Assembly: GCA_945889545.1 (NCBI GenBank)
Contig: CAMDCC010000026.1
Span: forward strand, 1-16,381
DNA length: 16,381 nt
DNA from: Bifidobacterium breve
GTDB lineage: Bacteria; Actinomycetota; Acidimicrobiia; IMCC26256; PALSA-555
Reading direction: 5' to 3'
Each line of letters opens with the position of its first letter. Position 1 is the first letter of the stretch. Positions 1 through 7,161 of this stretch are shown here, piece by piece. The position numbers were made by a program, and so were the translations under genes. The notes under the pieces are model-generated. The model searched no databases. It had not been told where the DNA came from and was given only the letters and a program-made list of their open reading frames with translations.

Positions 1-450
1 ATCGACTCTGGCGGACCTGGCCAATGGCGAGGCTTGTGCGGCAGCCACTACGTGAAGGAAGTGCGGGTCGACGCGAAGGTGTACACCTACGTGGTCGGTA
101 TGAAGTACCCGATGCCGGGGATCTGCGGGGGCAAGCCTGGCGCACCGAACGAGCTGATCATCCGATACGAGTCCGACGACCCATACAAGGTGAAGCACAC
201 CGCCGACTGGGTGCCGATCGCCGCCGGCCAAAAGCTGCAGTACAACTACGGCGGGGGCGGCGGCTGGGGCAACCCGCTCGACCGTGATCCGCAATCGGTG
301 CTCGACGACGTGCTCGACGAGTACGTGAGCTTCGAGGCCGCGACACGCGACTACGGCGTTGTGCTCACCGGCTCGCTCGACGACCTCACCCTCGCCGTCG
401 ACGAAGCCGCCACCACCAAGCTCCGCGCCCAACGGCGCGGCGGCGAGTGA
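1..450 (+). CDS. hyuB: Hydantoinase B / acetone carboxylase alpha-type subunit, C-terminal part (5' end outside window)
   Basis: The frame is open from base 1 and ends at TGA 448-450, so only about 149 C-terminal residues are present. Its first residues read DSGGPGQWRG, the conserved Gly-rich stretch near the C-terminus of the HyuB family. Further on is GGGGGWGNPLDRDPQ, the usual family ending in which a Gly run precedes WG-(N/D)-P-x-x-R-D-P, followed by a helical tail of about 50 residues. HyuB proteins pair with HyuA in N-methylhydantoinases, 5-oxoprolinases and acetone or acetophenone carboxylases, ATP-dependent enzymes of the cytoplasm. The stop codon overlaps the GTG start of HyuA (GTGA at 447-450), which points to translational coupling and a fixed subunit ratio. 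A TTG at 34 also lies in frame, but the family motif begins before it, so it is not the start. The substrate cannot be told from this fragment. Confidence 0.9.
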   Translation: MDSGGPGQWRGLCGSHYVKEVRVDAKVYTYVVGMKYPMPGICGGKPGAPNELIIRYESDDPYKVKHTADWVPIAAGQKLQYNYGGGGGWGNPLDRDPQSVLDDVLDEYVSFEAATRDYGVVLTGSLDDLTLAVDEAATTKLRAQRRGGE

Positions 451-2612
451 GCGAAGCGAGCGAGCTCGCAGGAGCGGCGAGCGGCCGCGGACTGGAAGCG
501 AGCGGCCGCGGGTCAGGTGCCCAGAACCGCAGCGAGCGCGACCAGCAAGGCGGATATCGCGTTGGGGTTGATGTTGGGGGGACGTTCACCGACCTGATCT
601 GCGTCACGCCCGCGGGTGAGGTGGTGCTCGACAAGACGCCGTCCACGCTCGAGGACCAGTCGATTGGCGTGATGACGGGCCTCAACCAGCTTGCGGACCG
701 GTTCGAGATCTCGCTGCACGACTTCTGCGCCGACCTCGACATCCTTGTGCACGGCACGACCACCGCTGACAACACGATGATCGAGATGAACGGCGCGCCG
801 ACCGGGTTGCTCGTGACCGAGGGCCACCGCGACGAGATCGAGATGCGGCGCGTCCACAAGGAACAGATCTGGGATCCGTCGTACCCCGCGCCGCCGCCGA
901 TCGCGCGACGGCGAGCGCGCATCGCCATCCCCGAACGACTCGACTTCCAGGGTGAGGTGCTCCTCCCCCTCGACGAGGACGCGGTCCGCAAGGGCGTGCA
1001 GCGCCTCAAGGCGCTCGGTGTCCGATCAATCGCGGTGATGTTCCTCTTCTCGTTCGTGAACTCCGAGCACGAACGCCGCGCCGGCGAGATCGTGCGCGAG
1101 GAGTTCCCCGACGTCGACCATGTGTCGCTGTCGCACGAGGTGATGGCACGTGGCCCAGAGTTCGAGCGGGTTTCCACCACATTGGTGAACGCATATGTGG
1201 CTCCGAAGATCTCGCTCTACGTCAACCAGCTCCAGGAGAGCCTGCGCGCGGCGGGCTACGGCGGACCGCTACTCATCATGCAATCGACCGGTGGCGTGAT
1301 GCCGCCGGAGTATGTGTCCAAGCGCGCGGTGTCGCTCCTCGCGTCGGGACCGACCGGCGGCGTGATGGGCGCAGCGCTCGCGGCCAGCAAAGTGGGCGTC
1401 CTCGACTTCGTCTCGATCGACATGGGCGGCACGAGCTTCGACGTGTGCCTCGTCCGCGGCGGTCGCCCAGAGATCAAGACCGACTGGAACTGGCGCTACC
1501 GGTATTACATCGGCATGCCGATGGTCGACGTGCAGAGCGTGGGCGCCGGCGGCGGCTCGATCGCGCGCGTGCGTCAAGGCGCGCTGCTCGTCGGCCCCGA
1601 GAGCGCAGGATCCCTCCCGGGTCCGGTGAGCTACGGCCGCGGCGGCACCCACCCCACGGTGACCGACGCCGACGTGGTTCTCGGCTACATCCCCACCGAG
1701 AGCTTCGCGGGCGGGCGCATGAAGCTCGACGTTGAAGCGGCCCGTGCGGCCATCGCTCGCGAGGTGGCGGAGCCACTCGGCGTCGACGTTGTCGATGCCG
1801 CGTGGGGTATCGAACGCATTGTCAACGCCAACATGGCGAACGCCACGCGCCGTGTACTGGCATCGCACGGCGCCGACCCTCGCACGCTCGCCATGATCGC
1901 CTTCGGTGGCAATGGCTCGGTCCACGCGTGGGCCGTCGCTAAGGAGCTCGGCATCGACCGCGTGCTCGTCCCGAAGGCGGCACCCGCGTTCTCGGCGCTC
2001 GGCGTGCTCGTGGCCGACTACGTCGTCGATGTGGTGCGCGCCTACGTGGTGCCGCTCTCGCAGGTTGACGTCGCGCGTGTTCGCTCGCTGCTGAGCGACC
2101 TTCAAGAGGAAGCCGGCAAGGAGCTCGATCCAACCGGCCTTGCCGACTCTGAGATCGACGTCGGTCTGTACGCGCAGATGTGCTACCCGGGCCAGAACTT
2201 CGACATGAGCGTGCCGCTCCTCGAAGGCCCGATGATCGACGAGCCAGGCCTGCTCGACCTCGCGGAGCGGTTCCATGACCAACACGAGTCCGAGCGAGGG
2301 TTCGCGTTCCGAAACCAGCAACCGCTCTTGCGTGGCGTGCGCCTCATCGCGCGCGGCCGCACGCCCAAGCCCGAACACCTCGCCGAGCTCGGAACGGTCA
2401 CACTCGCCGCCTCGGCCCGCACCGGCACGCGCCCCGCGTATTTCGGCGATGGCTTCATCGACACCGGAGTGTTCGACGGCGCGCGCCTGGGCCCGGGTGC
2501 TGAGGTGCAAGGACCAGCACTCATCGAAGAGCCGTTCACCGTGGTTGTCGTCCCACCGGGCGGACGAGCCCGACTCGACGAAACGGGCAACTACCAGCTC
2601 GAGCTTCCCTAG
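447..2612 (+). CDS. hyuA: Hydantoinase A / acetone carboxylase beta-type ATPase subunit with a repeat-encoded N-terminal extension
   Basis: The 721-residue product belongs to the HyuA/5-oxoprolinase family, the ATP-binding partner of HyuB. It has an ASKHA-type phosphate-binding motif DVGGTFTD (about residues 42-49), HGTTTADN (102-109), a second loop MGGTSFD (326-332), VGAGGGSI (365-372) and FGGNGSVHA (486-494). Known members cleave cyclic amides or phosphorylate and carboxylate ketones; which reaction applies here is not visible. The GTG at 447 overlaps the HyuB stop by four bases and no other ATG, GTG or TTG lies in frame before the conserved YRVGVDVGG. The first 36 or so residues are therefore an extra Ser/Ala/Gly/Arg-rich tail encoded by repeat DNA. 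Family members normally begin just before the DVGGTFTD strand. The gene is followed after three bases by the next gene. Confidence 0.92.
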   Translation: MSEASELAGAASGRGLEASGRGSGAQNRSERDQQGGYRVGVDVGGTFTDLICVTPAGEVVLDKTPSTLEDQSIGVMTGLNQLADRFEISLHDFCADLDILVHGTTTADNTMIEMNGAPTGLLVTEGHRDEIEMRRVHKEQIWDPSYPAPPPIARRRARIAIPERLDFQGEVLLPLDEDAVRKGVQRLKALGVRSIAVMFLFSFVNSEHERRAGEIVREEFPDVDHVSLSHEVMARGPEFERVSTTLVNAYVAPKISLYVNQLQESLRAAGYGGPLLIMQSTGGVMPPEYVSKRAVSLLASGPTGGVMGAALAASKVGVLDFVSIDMGGTSFDVCLVRGGRPEIKTDWNWRYRYYIGMPMVDVQSVGAGGGSIARVRQGALLVGPESAGSLPGPVSYGRGGTHPTVTDADVVLGYIPTESFAGGRMKLDVEAARAAIAREVAEPLGVDVVDAAWGIERIVNANMANATRRVLASHGADPRTLAMIAFGGNGSVHAWAVAKELGIDRVLVPKAAPAFSALGVLVADYVVDVVRAYVVPLSQVDVARVRSLLSDLQEEAGKELDPTGLADSEIDVGLYAQMCYPGQNFDMSVPLLEGPMIDEPGLLDLAERFHDQHESERGFAFRNQQPLLRGVRLIARGRTPKPEHLAELGTVTLAASARTGTRPAYFGDGFIDTGVFDGARLGPGAEVQGPALIEEPFTVVVVPPGGRARLDETGNYQLELP
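450..545 (+). repeat. GAGCGAA-type repeat block translated as the HyuA N-terminus
   Basis: Directly after the HyuB stop the sequence becomes a purine-rich pattern of GCGAAGCGAGCGAGC type. It contains a perfect 14-bp direct repeat GCGAGCGGCCGCGG at 477-490 and 498-511, a period of 21 bp or seven codons, seen in the protein as two ASGRG units. The block ends near 540 with AGCGAGCGCG. Similar wording recurs at 3191-3308, at another junction of the same operon, so it looks like a dispersed junction repeat and not ordinary coding sequence. What the repeat does is unknown. Confidence 0.65.
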
Positions 2613-2615
2613 CTC

Positions 2616-3182
2616 GTGCCGGTCTGGCTCACGGAGCACGAGCATGCGGTGGTCGCGGCTGCGGCCGACCGGCTGATCCCACCGTACGAGGAACACCCGG
2701 GCGGCGCGGCGCTGGGTGTCGCCGACTACATCGACGGGCTCCTCAGCGCATTCGAAGTCGATCCGCCGCGCATCTGGGCCGGCGGGCCGTTCTCTGGTCG
2801 CGCCGGCGGCGAGAGCAGCTTTGACCAGTTCATAGAGCTCAGCGCGCTCGAGGAGCTCGCCTGGCGAACCCGCATCGAAGGCTCCAAGGGCATGGTCGAG
2901 CGCGAGCGCAACGGCGCCATCATCGGGTGGCAACAGCAGTACCGGGAAGGGATCGCGGAACTGGGTCGCGACTTCCTCGATTTGGCACCGGAGGAGCAAG
3001 ACGCGCGGCTCCAGCAACACCGCGAGTTCAAGCGACTGCTCTATGTGCACGCATGCGAGGGGGCGTACGCCGCGCCTGAATATGGCGGGAACCGTGGCCT
3101 CACGGGGTGGACCGCCATTCAGTTTGATGGCGACGTGCAGCCTCGCGGCTACACCGATGAGGAAGTCGCCGGACGTGCCTGA
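2616..3182 (+). CDS. Gluconate 2-dehydrogenase subunit 3-like small subunit
   Basis: This 188-residue protein begins with LTEHEHAVVAAAADRLIPP, the opening pattern of the gluconate 2-dehydrogenase subunit 3 family (PF13618), the small partner of GMC-type flavoprotein dehydrogenases. A GMC gene follows at 3309, as expected for such a pair, so I infer that the two products form a dehydrogenase complex. Subunit 3 in proteobacteria usually starts with a Tat signal. Here no twin-arginine or hydrophobic leader is visible, so a cytoplasmic or inner-face location is more likely. The GTG start lies three bases after the HyuA stop and has no strong Shine-Dalgarno sequence, which fits coupled translation. 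The middle of the protein (about residues 35-110) is acidic and helical without recognisable catalytic residues. Confidence 0.8.
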   Translation: MPVWLTEHEHAVVAAAADRLIPPYEEHPGGAALGVADYIDGLLSAFEVDPPRIWAGGPFSGRAGGESSFDQFIELSALEELAWRTRIEGSKGMVERERNGAIIGWQQQYREGIAELGRDFLDLAPEEQDARLQQHREFKRLLYVHACEGAYAAPEYGGNRGLTGWTAIQFDGDVQPRGYTDEEVAGRA

Positions 3183-3190
3183 TCGCGGAG

Positions 3191-3308
3191 CTCGCTGCGA
3201 ACGCAGCGAATGGAGCGAATGGAGCGAATGGAGCGAATGGAGCGAGCTTCCACTTGTCGCTCCTCGAACGCATGCTGCGAGCGGAAGTAGCGAAGTGGGA
3301 GCAGCGCA
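3191..3308 (+). repeat. Junction repeat: four perfect 9-bp AGCGAATGG units plus a long imperfect hairpin
   Basis: After the small-subunit stop comes a near-palindrome CGCTGCG-AA-CGCAGCG (about 3193-3208). It overlaps four perfect tandem copies of AGCGAATGG at 3205-3213, 3214-3222, 3223-3231 and 3232-3240, and a partial fifth follows. The remaining bases, 3246-3302, can fold: GCTTCCACTT (3246-3255) pairs with AAGTGGGAGC (3293-3302) with one G-U pair. Inside it CGCT/AGCG (3258-3261 and 3289-3292) and CTCG/CGAG (3263-3266 and 3278-3281) also pair. The right arm contains the GGGAG ribosome binding site of the next gene. The style resembles the block at 450-545. Confidence 0.7.
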
Positions 3309-5021
3309 ATGGTGATGGAATGCGATGCGGTGATCGTCGGCACCGGGCCGGCGGGCGCCACGGTCGCGGAGGTGCTCACTGCGGCGGGCTGGTCGGTCGT
3401 GATGCTCGAAAAGGGTCGGAACCATCTCCTCTCTTTGGAAGCGCCATTCGGACCGCTCGGCCACGTCAGTAACGACGAGCTCAAGATGCACCACCGACAC
3501 TTCCTCGGCCCTGACCCGTGGCTGGAACCGCGAACGTTCCGCCGCGAGGAAAGCGACGGCGATCGCATCTACACCGGTGATGTGAACAACCTGCCGTCCA
3601 CCGTGGGCGGTGGCGGCATGCACGCCGACGGGAAGCTGCCGCGCTTCCGAGAGAACGACTTTCACGCGAGATCGGAACGCGGCCCGATGGACGACGCGGA
3701 GCTCGTCGACTGGCCGGTCGACTACGACGAGCTCGAGCCGTACTACGCCGAGGCCGAGCGAGTGGTTGGCGTGGCCGGAGATGCGAATGCAAACCCGTTC
3801 GCCGCGTGGCGCTCAGGCCCGTACCCGATGCCTCCCGGTGCCGACATGTTCTGCGCAGTGCTCACTTCGGAAGCTGCCACGAAGCACGGCTTCCACCCGT
3901 ACCGCGCGCCCAGCGGCGTCAACAGCGTGGAGTACGACGGGCGCCCCGCGTGCAACAACTGCGGGTTCTGCGCATACTTCGGCTGCCCGATTGAAGCGAA
4001 GGGCGATCCCGTCGCACCGCTTCGCCATGCACTGCGCACCGGCTTGTGCGACATCCGACCCGAGTCCTATGTGACCGACGTGCTGCTCGACGGCACCGGA
4101 CGCAAGGCTCGCGGCGTTCGCTACCTCGACGTGAACGGCGACGCCCACGACGTAAATGCCCGCCACGTCATCCTTGGAGCCGGCGCGTTCGAGACGCCGC
4201 GCCTGTTGTTGCGTTCCCAGATCGGGAACCCCGACATCGTCGGTCGGTTCCTCATGTACCACTTCCAGACGTTCGCGCTCGGCATCTTCCCGTTCCGGCT
4301 CCACGCACACCGCGGACGCGCAGTCACGCACTTGCACGACGATCCAATCGTCCCAGACGACCTCGCGCTCGCCGCCGCACGCGACGCCGGACTCCCGTGG
4401 TTCCGCGGCGGGATCGTCGAGCACGGCGGCGCGTCGCACCCGATCAGCGAGGCGATCCATCTGCCACCCGGACTCGAGCACACGCGATTGATGCTGGCGT
4501 CGCCGATGCGCGATCGCATGGCCGCGTTCACGATGCAGGGCGAGGACATGCCACAGGCAACCAACCGGATCGATCTCGACCCACACGTCGTCGACGCGTG
4601 GGGCATTCCCGCTGGGCGCGTCACGTACTCCTCGCACCGCCACGAGGTTGAGTGCTCGAAGCACTGGGCACCGCGGCTCGAGGCCGTCCTGCGCGACGCC
4701 GGGGCCACGCACACGTTCTGGGCCACGTCGCCTCCCCTCCCGGAGCATGCGGCCCGGCGGCGCATCCCGAACCCGAGCCCGATCTCTCGCCACGTGATGG
4801 GCACGGCCCGGATGGGGAGCGATCCAACGACCAGCGTCTGTGACCCGTGGCAGCGCCTGCACGACGTCGACAACGTGGTGATCGCCGACTCATCGGTGTT
4901 CCCCACCAGCACGGGGTATGGCCCGACCCTCACGATCGTGGCCCTGGCGATCCGAGCGTCTCGTGCCCTCGCCGGCCTCGACCCGCTCCGTTCCATCCGA
5001 CCCTCGGGTCCCGCCGCGTAA
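3309..5021 (+). CDS. GMC-family FAD-dependent dehydrogenase, large subunit of a gluconate-dehydrogenase-type pair
   Basis: The 570-residue protein starts with a Rossmann FAD-binding fold, GTGPAG (residues 11-16), followed by EKG at the end of the second strand (34-36). The C-terminal GMC domain shows HVMGTARMG (495-503), with H495 as the expected catalytic base, then VIADSSVFPTS and a closing PTLTIVALAIRA. GMC enzymes oxidise alcohols or sugars with FAD. Four cysteines, C215, C218, C221 and C226, form a CX2CX2CX4C group followed by PIEAK, suggestive of an iron-sulfur site. The second catalytic position, usually Asn or His just before PTLT, is G538. There is no signal peptide. The start is ATG 3309, with GGGAG at 3297-3301 seven bases upstream. 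A preceding small-subunit gene supports a two-subunit dehydrogenase. Electron acceptor and substrate are unknown. Confidence 0.9.
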   Translation: MVMECDAVIVGTGPAGATVAEVLTAAGWSVVMLEKGRNHLLSLEAPFGPLGHVSNDELKMHHRHFLGPDPWLEPRTFRREESDGDRIYTGDVNNLPSTVGGGGMHADGKLPRFRENDFHARSERGPMDDAELVDWPVDYDELEPYYAEAERVVGVAGDANANPFAAWRSGPYPMPPGADMFCAVLTSEAATKHGFHPYRAPSGVNSVEYDGRPACNNCGFCAYFGCPIEAKGDPVAPLRHALRTGLCDIRPESYVTDVLLDGTGRKARGVRYLDVNGDAHDVNARHVILGAGAFETPRLLLRSQIGNPDIVGRFLMYHFQTFALGIFPFRLHAHRGRAVTHLHDDPIVPDDLALAAARDAGLPWFRGGIVEHGGASHPISEAIHLPPGLEHTRLMLASPMRDRMAAFTMQGEDMPQATNRIDLDPHVVDAWGIPAGRVTYSSHRHEVECSKHWAPRLEAVLRDAGATHTFWATSPPLPEHAARRRIPNPSPISRHVMGTARMGSDPTTSVCDPWQRLHDVDNVVIADSSVFPTSTGYGPTLTIVALAIRASRALAGLDPLRSIRPSGPAA

Positions 5022-5068
5022 GTCACCCAGCGTAAGTGTCACCGCGGCGGATGCCATGATGACCGCTC
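5016..5068 (+). promoter_or_regulatory. Short upstream region of the cyclase gene with a direct repeat and a weak -10
   Basis: GCGTAAGT occurs at 5016-5023 and 5030-5037, a 14-bp period; the first copy spans the GMC stop codon. CATGAT at 5055-5060 matches a -10 box at four of six positions and lies eight bases before the GTG start, as in leaderless actinobacterial messages. No convincing -35 and no Shine-Dalgarno sequence is present. Promoter activity is a guess from this spacing. Confidence 0.25.
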
Positions 5069-6967
5069 GTGCACAAGACCCTTCGCAGACTCCTCTACGC
5101 CCTCGCAGTCGCGGCCGTCATCACCGCGCTCACCGCGGCCGGGCTCTCGGCTGGCACCTTCGACGGCTTCCAGCGGCGAGCGTCGGACAACCTGTTCCCG
5201 TCGGCCGCCACCGACAAGCGGATCGTGGTGCTAGCGGTTGATGCCAAGACAATTCGGCTGCTCGACAACCAAGTGACCCCGCCACGCGACGCGCAAGCCC
5301 TCATCGGACGACAACTCACGGCAGCCGGTGCCGCAGTTGTGGTCTGGGACTTCGTCTTCTCGGGAGCGAAAGACGAGGATCTCGACTTCGCAACTGCGCT
5401 CGCCGAGATGCGCGCTCCAATTTTGGGAGCGTCCTACAAGTCGACCCATCCAGCGACGGATGATGACGTACTCGACGTCACTTTTCTCCAAGGCCCAGAG
5501 CCCTACTTTGCCGAGGCAGGCAACACGCAGGTCGCCCACGTGAACGTTACGAACGATCCGTCCGACGGAGTGATCCGCTCGCTCTCTCTCATCTATGACG
5601 ACGGACGCAACTTCATCCCGTCGCTGGCATTGGCCGCCCTGCGCGCGTTCAACGGCGAGACCGGTCCGATCACTCGGATCGCACCCGACGGCGTACAGAT
5701 AGGTGATCGGTTCATCCCTACCGAGGGGCGGCATTCGTTGCGCATCAACTTTGCGGCTGGGCTCGACGAAGTGGGCAAGGACCGCGCCATCGTTTCTGCC
5801 GCTGATGTGATCACCGGTAGTGCCAACCCGGCACGTTTCAGGAACAAGATCGTCTTCGTCGGCACCACGGAACCCATAGCCGGTGACGCCAAGCTCGCAC
5901 CGGTCGACAAGTCGAACACATTCCCAGGTGTACTCATCCACGCCAACGCGCTGAACACAATGCTCACAAACTCCTACCTCGAGCCGGTCTCCGACACTGA
6001 GAACGCGGTCACGGCCGGGCTTCTGGCACTTCTGGTCATGCTCTCCGTCTTGTTCTTCCCCGTCTGGGCTGCGATCCTCGTCGTGTTCGCGCTGATCGTC
6101 GGTATTCCAACGGTCTTCCCCGGCGCCTATCTCGCAGTCGCGGTGATCCGCTTCGATCATGGCGACATCATGAACATCATCTACGGGCTGCTCGCAATCG
6201 TGCTGGCGTTCATCGGCGGACTCGCTATTAAGTACGTCACCGAGACTCGGCAACGCCGCCGTGTGTCGTCGTTGTTCGCCCAATACGTCCCTGAAGAGGT
6301 CGCGCGCCAACTCGAGGAGTCGGGCGCGCTCGACTCGCACATCGAGGGAGAGCGCGTCGACGTCGGGTTGTTCTTCTGCGACCTGCGCGGATTCACCTCG
6401 CTATCGGCGACGCTCGAGCCAACTGAGGTTCGGGCGATGCTCAACCACTTCTACGATCTCCTCACCGAAATCATTCACAGCCACCGCGGTACGGTGCTCA
6501 AGTTCGTGGGTGACGAGGTGTTCGCCGTGTTCGGTGCACCTCTCCCGATCCCGAACAACGCGCAAGCCACGCTCGACTGCGCGATCGAGATCCAGGCTCG
6601 GGCCACCGAGCTCGACGCCCTCCTCGCCGACCTCAATATTCCACCGGTGAAGTTCGGCATCGGCATGAACGTGGGCGACGTGGTGGCCGCACACATCGGT
6701 GGTGGGCGCCGTCGTCAGTACGACATCGTGGGCGACACCGTGAACCTCGGGAGCCGCCTGTGCAGTCAGGCCGGCAAGGGCGAGATCGTGCTCCCAGAGA
6801 AGATGATCGAGCGACTCGTGAACGTGCCGCCGATGGAGTCGATGGGCGCCGTCGCGCTCAAGGGACTCGAAGAGCCGGTCCCACTCTTCAAGGTGGTTGT
6901 CGGCGAGTCCGAACCCCGACAACCGACCCCATCACCGGCACCAGCACCAACCGCAGCGCCGACCTAA
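5069..6967 (+). CDS. CHASE2-domain membrane adenylate cyclase (class III)
   Basis: The 632-residue product has a start-proximal membrane helix (about 8-29), an extracytoplasmic CHASE2 sensor domain (about 30-300), and hydrophobic segments at about 313-345, 346-361 and 368-388. A class III catalytic domain follows (about 428-610). Catalytic residues are all present: metal-binding D438 (FCDLRG) and D482 (GDEVF), adenine-selecting K478 and D552, and transition-state N559 and R563 (GDTVNLGSR). The Lys/Asp pair indicates ATP rather than GTP, so the product should be cAMP made in response to an outside signal of unknown nature. A Pro/Ala-rich tail ends the protein. GTG 5069 is the first start after an in-frame TGA at 5057. 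Its TAA overlaps the stop of the convergent HTH gene by three bases. Confidence 0.93.
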   Translation: MHKTLRRLLYALAVAAVITALTAAGLSAGTFDGFQRRASDNLFPSAATDKRIVVLAVDAKTIRLLDNQVTPPRDAQALIGRQLTAAGAAVVVWDFVFSGAKDEDLDFATALAEMRAPILGASYKSTHPATDDDVLDVTFLQGPEPYFAEAGNTQVAHVNVTNDPSDGVIRSLSLIYDDGRNFIPSLALAALRAFNGETGPITRIAPDGVQIGDRFIPTEGRHSLRINFAAGLDEVGKDRAIVSAADVITGSANPARFRNKIVFVGTTEPIAGDAKLAPVDKSNTFPGVLIHANALNTMLTNSYLEPVSDTENAVTAGLLALLVMLSVLFFPVWAAILVVFALIVGIPTVFPGAYLAVAVIRFDHGDIMNIIYGLLAIVLAFIGGLAIKYVTETRQRRRVSSLFAQYVPEEVARQLEESGALDSHIEGERVDVGLFFCDLRGFTSLSATLEPTEVRAMLNHFYDLLTEIIHSHRGTVLKFVGDEVFAVFGAPLPIPNNAQATLDCAIEIQARATELDALLADLNIPPVKFGIGMNVGDVVAAHIGGGRRRQYDIVGDTVNLGSRLCSQAGKGEIVLPEKMIERLVNVPPMESMGAVALKGLEEPVPLFKVVVGESEPRQPTPSPAPAPTAAPT

Positions 6968-7149
6968 CGACTCGCTTGCGCCTGACGCTCCTGGTACTCA
7001 CGAAGCGCGCTTTCGGGGACGACCACTCGCCCGTCTCGCTTCCCGGCAAGCAGTTCGCCGCTGAGAATCAACTCCCAAGCGTCGGTGCCGTGTAACCCGA
7101 GCACACGAGCCACTTCGGAAACCCGCAGGGCGCGCTCTTCCATGCTCAA
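6964..7149 (-). CDS. Small excisionase/MerR-like helix-turn-helix DNA-binding protein
   Basis: A 61-residue protein carries VSEVARVLGLHG followed by ILSGELLAGKRDGRVVVPESALREY. This is the pattern of the HTH_17/excisionase-type winged helix: a first helix, a recognition turn, a G-E-L strand and a basic wing, ending in an E-x-A-L-x-E-Y helix. Such proteins bind DNA as regulators or recombination directionality factors. No integrase is nearby, so a local regulator is more likely. TTG at 7149 has AAAGGA seven bases upstream; ATG at 7143 is an in-frame alternative with poorer spacing. It follows the 59-residue orphan gene after 12 bases and probably shares its message. Its stop codon overlaps the cyclase stop. 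Confidence 0.75.
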   Translation of the reverse strand: MSMEERALRVSEVARVLGLHGTDAWELILSGELLAGKRDGRVVVPESALREYQERQAQASR

Positions 7150-7161
7150 AGCGTATTCCTT

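Noticed and set aside
3205..3245. Short tandem repeats considered as a CRISPR array or an iteron origin
   Set aside because: The units are 9 bp without spacers, no cas or rep gene is present, and the block sits inside an operon.
1269..3665. A 798-codon open frame on the minus strand across HyuA, the small subunit and the start of the GMC gene
   Set aside because: It is antisense to three recognisable genes, is rich in Arg, His, Glu and Val as expected from GC-biased shadows, and shows no domain.
5231..6340. A 369-codon minus-strand open frame under the cyclase
   Set aside because: The opposite strand encodes a complete CHASE2 cyclase with all catalytic residues, and this frame has no known motif.
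6964..7149. Excisionase-like protein as a sign of a prophage or integrative element
   Set aside because: There is no integrase, attachment-site repeat or phage gene in the window.
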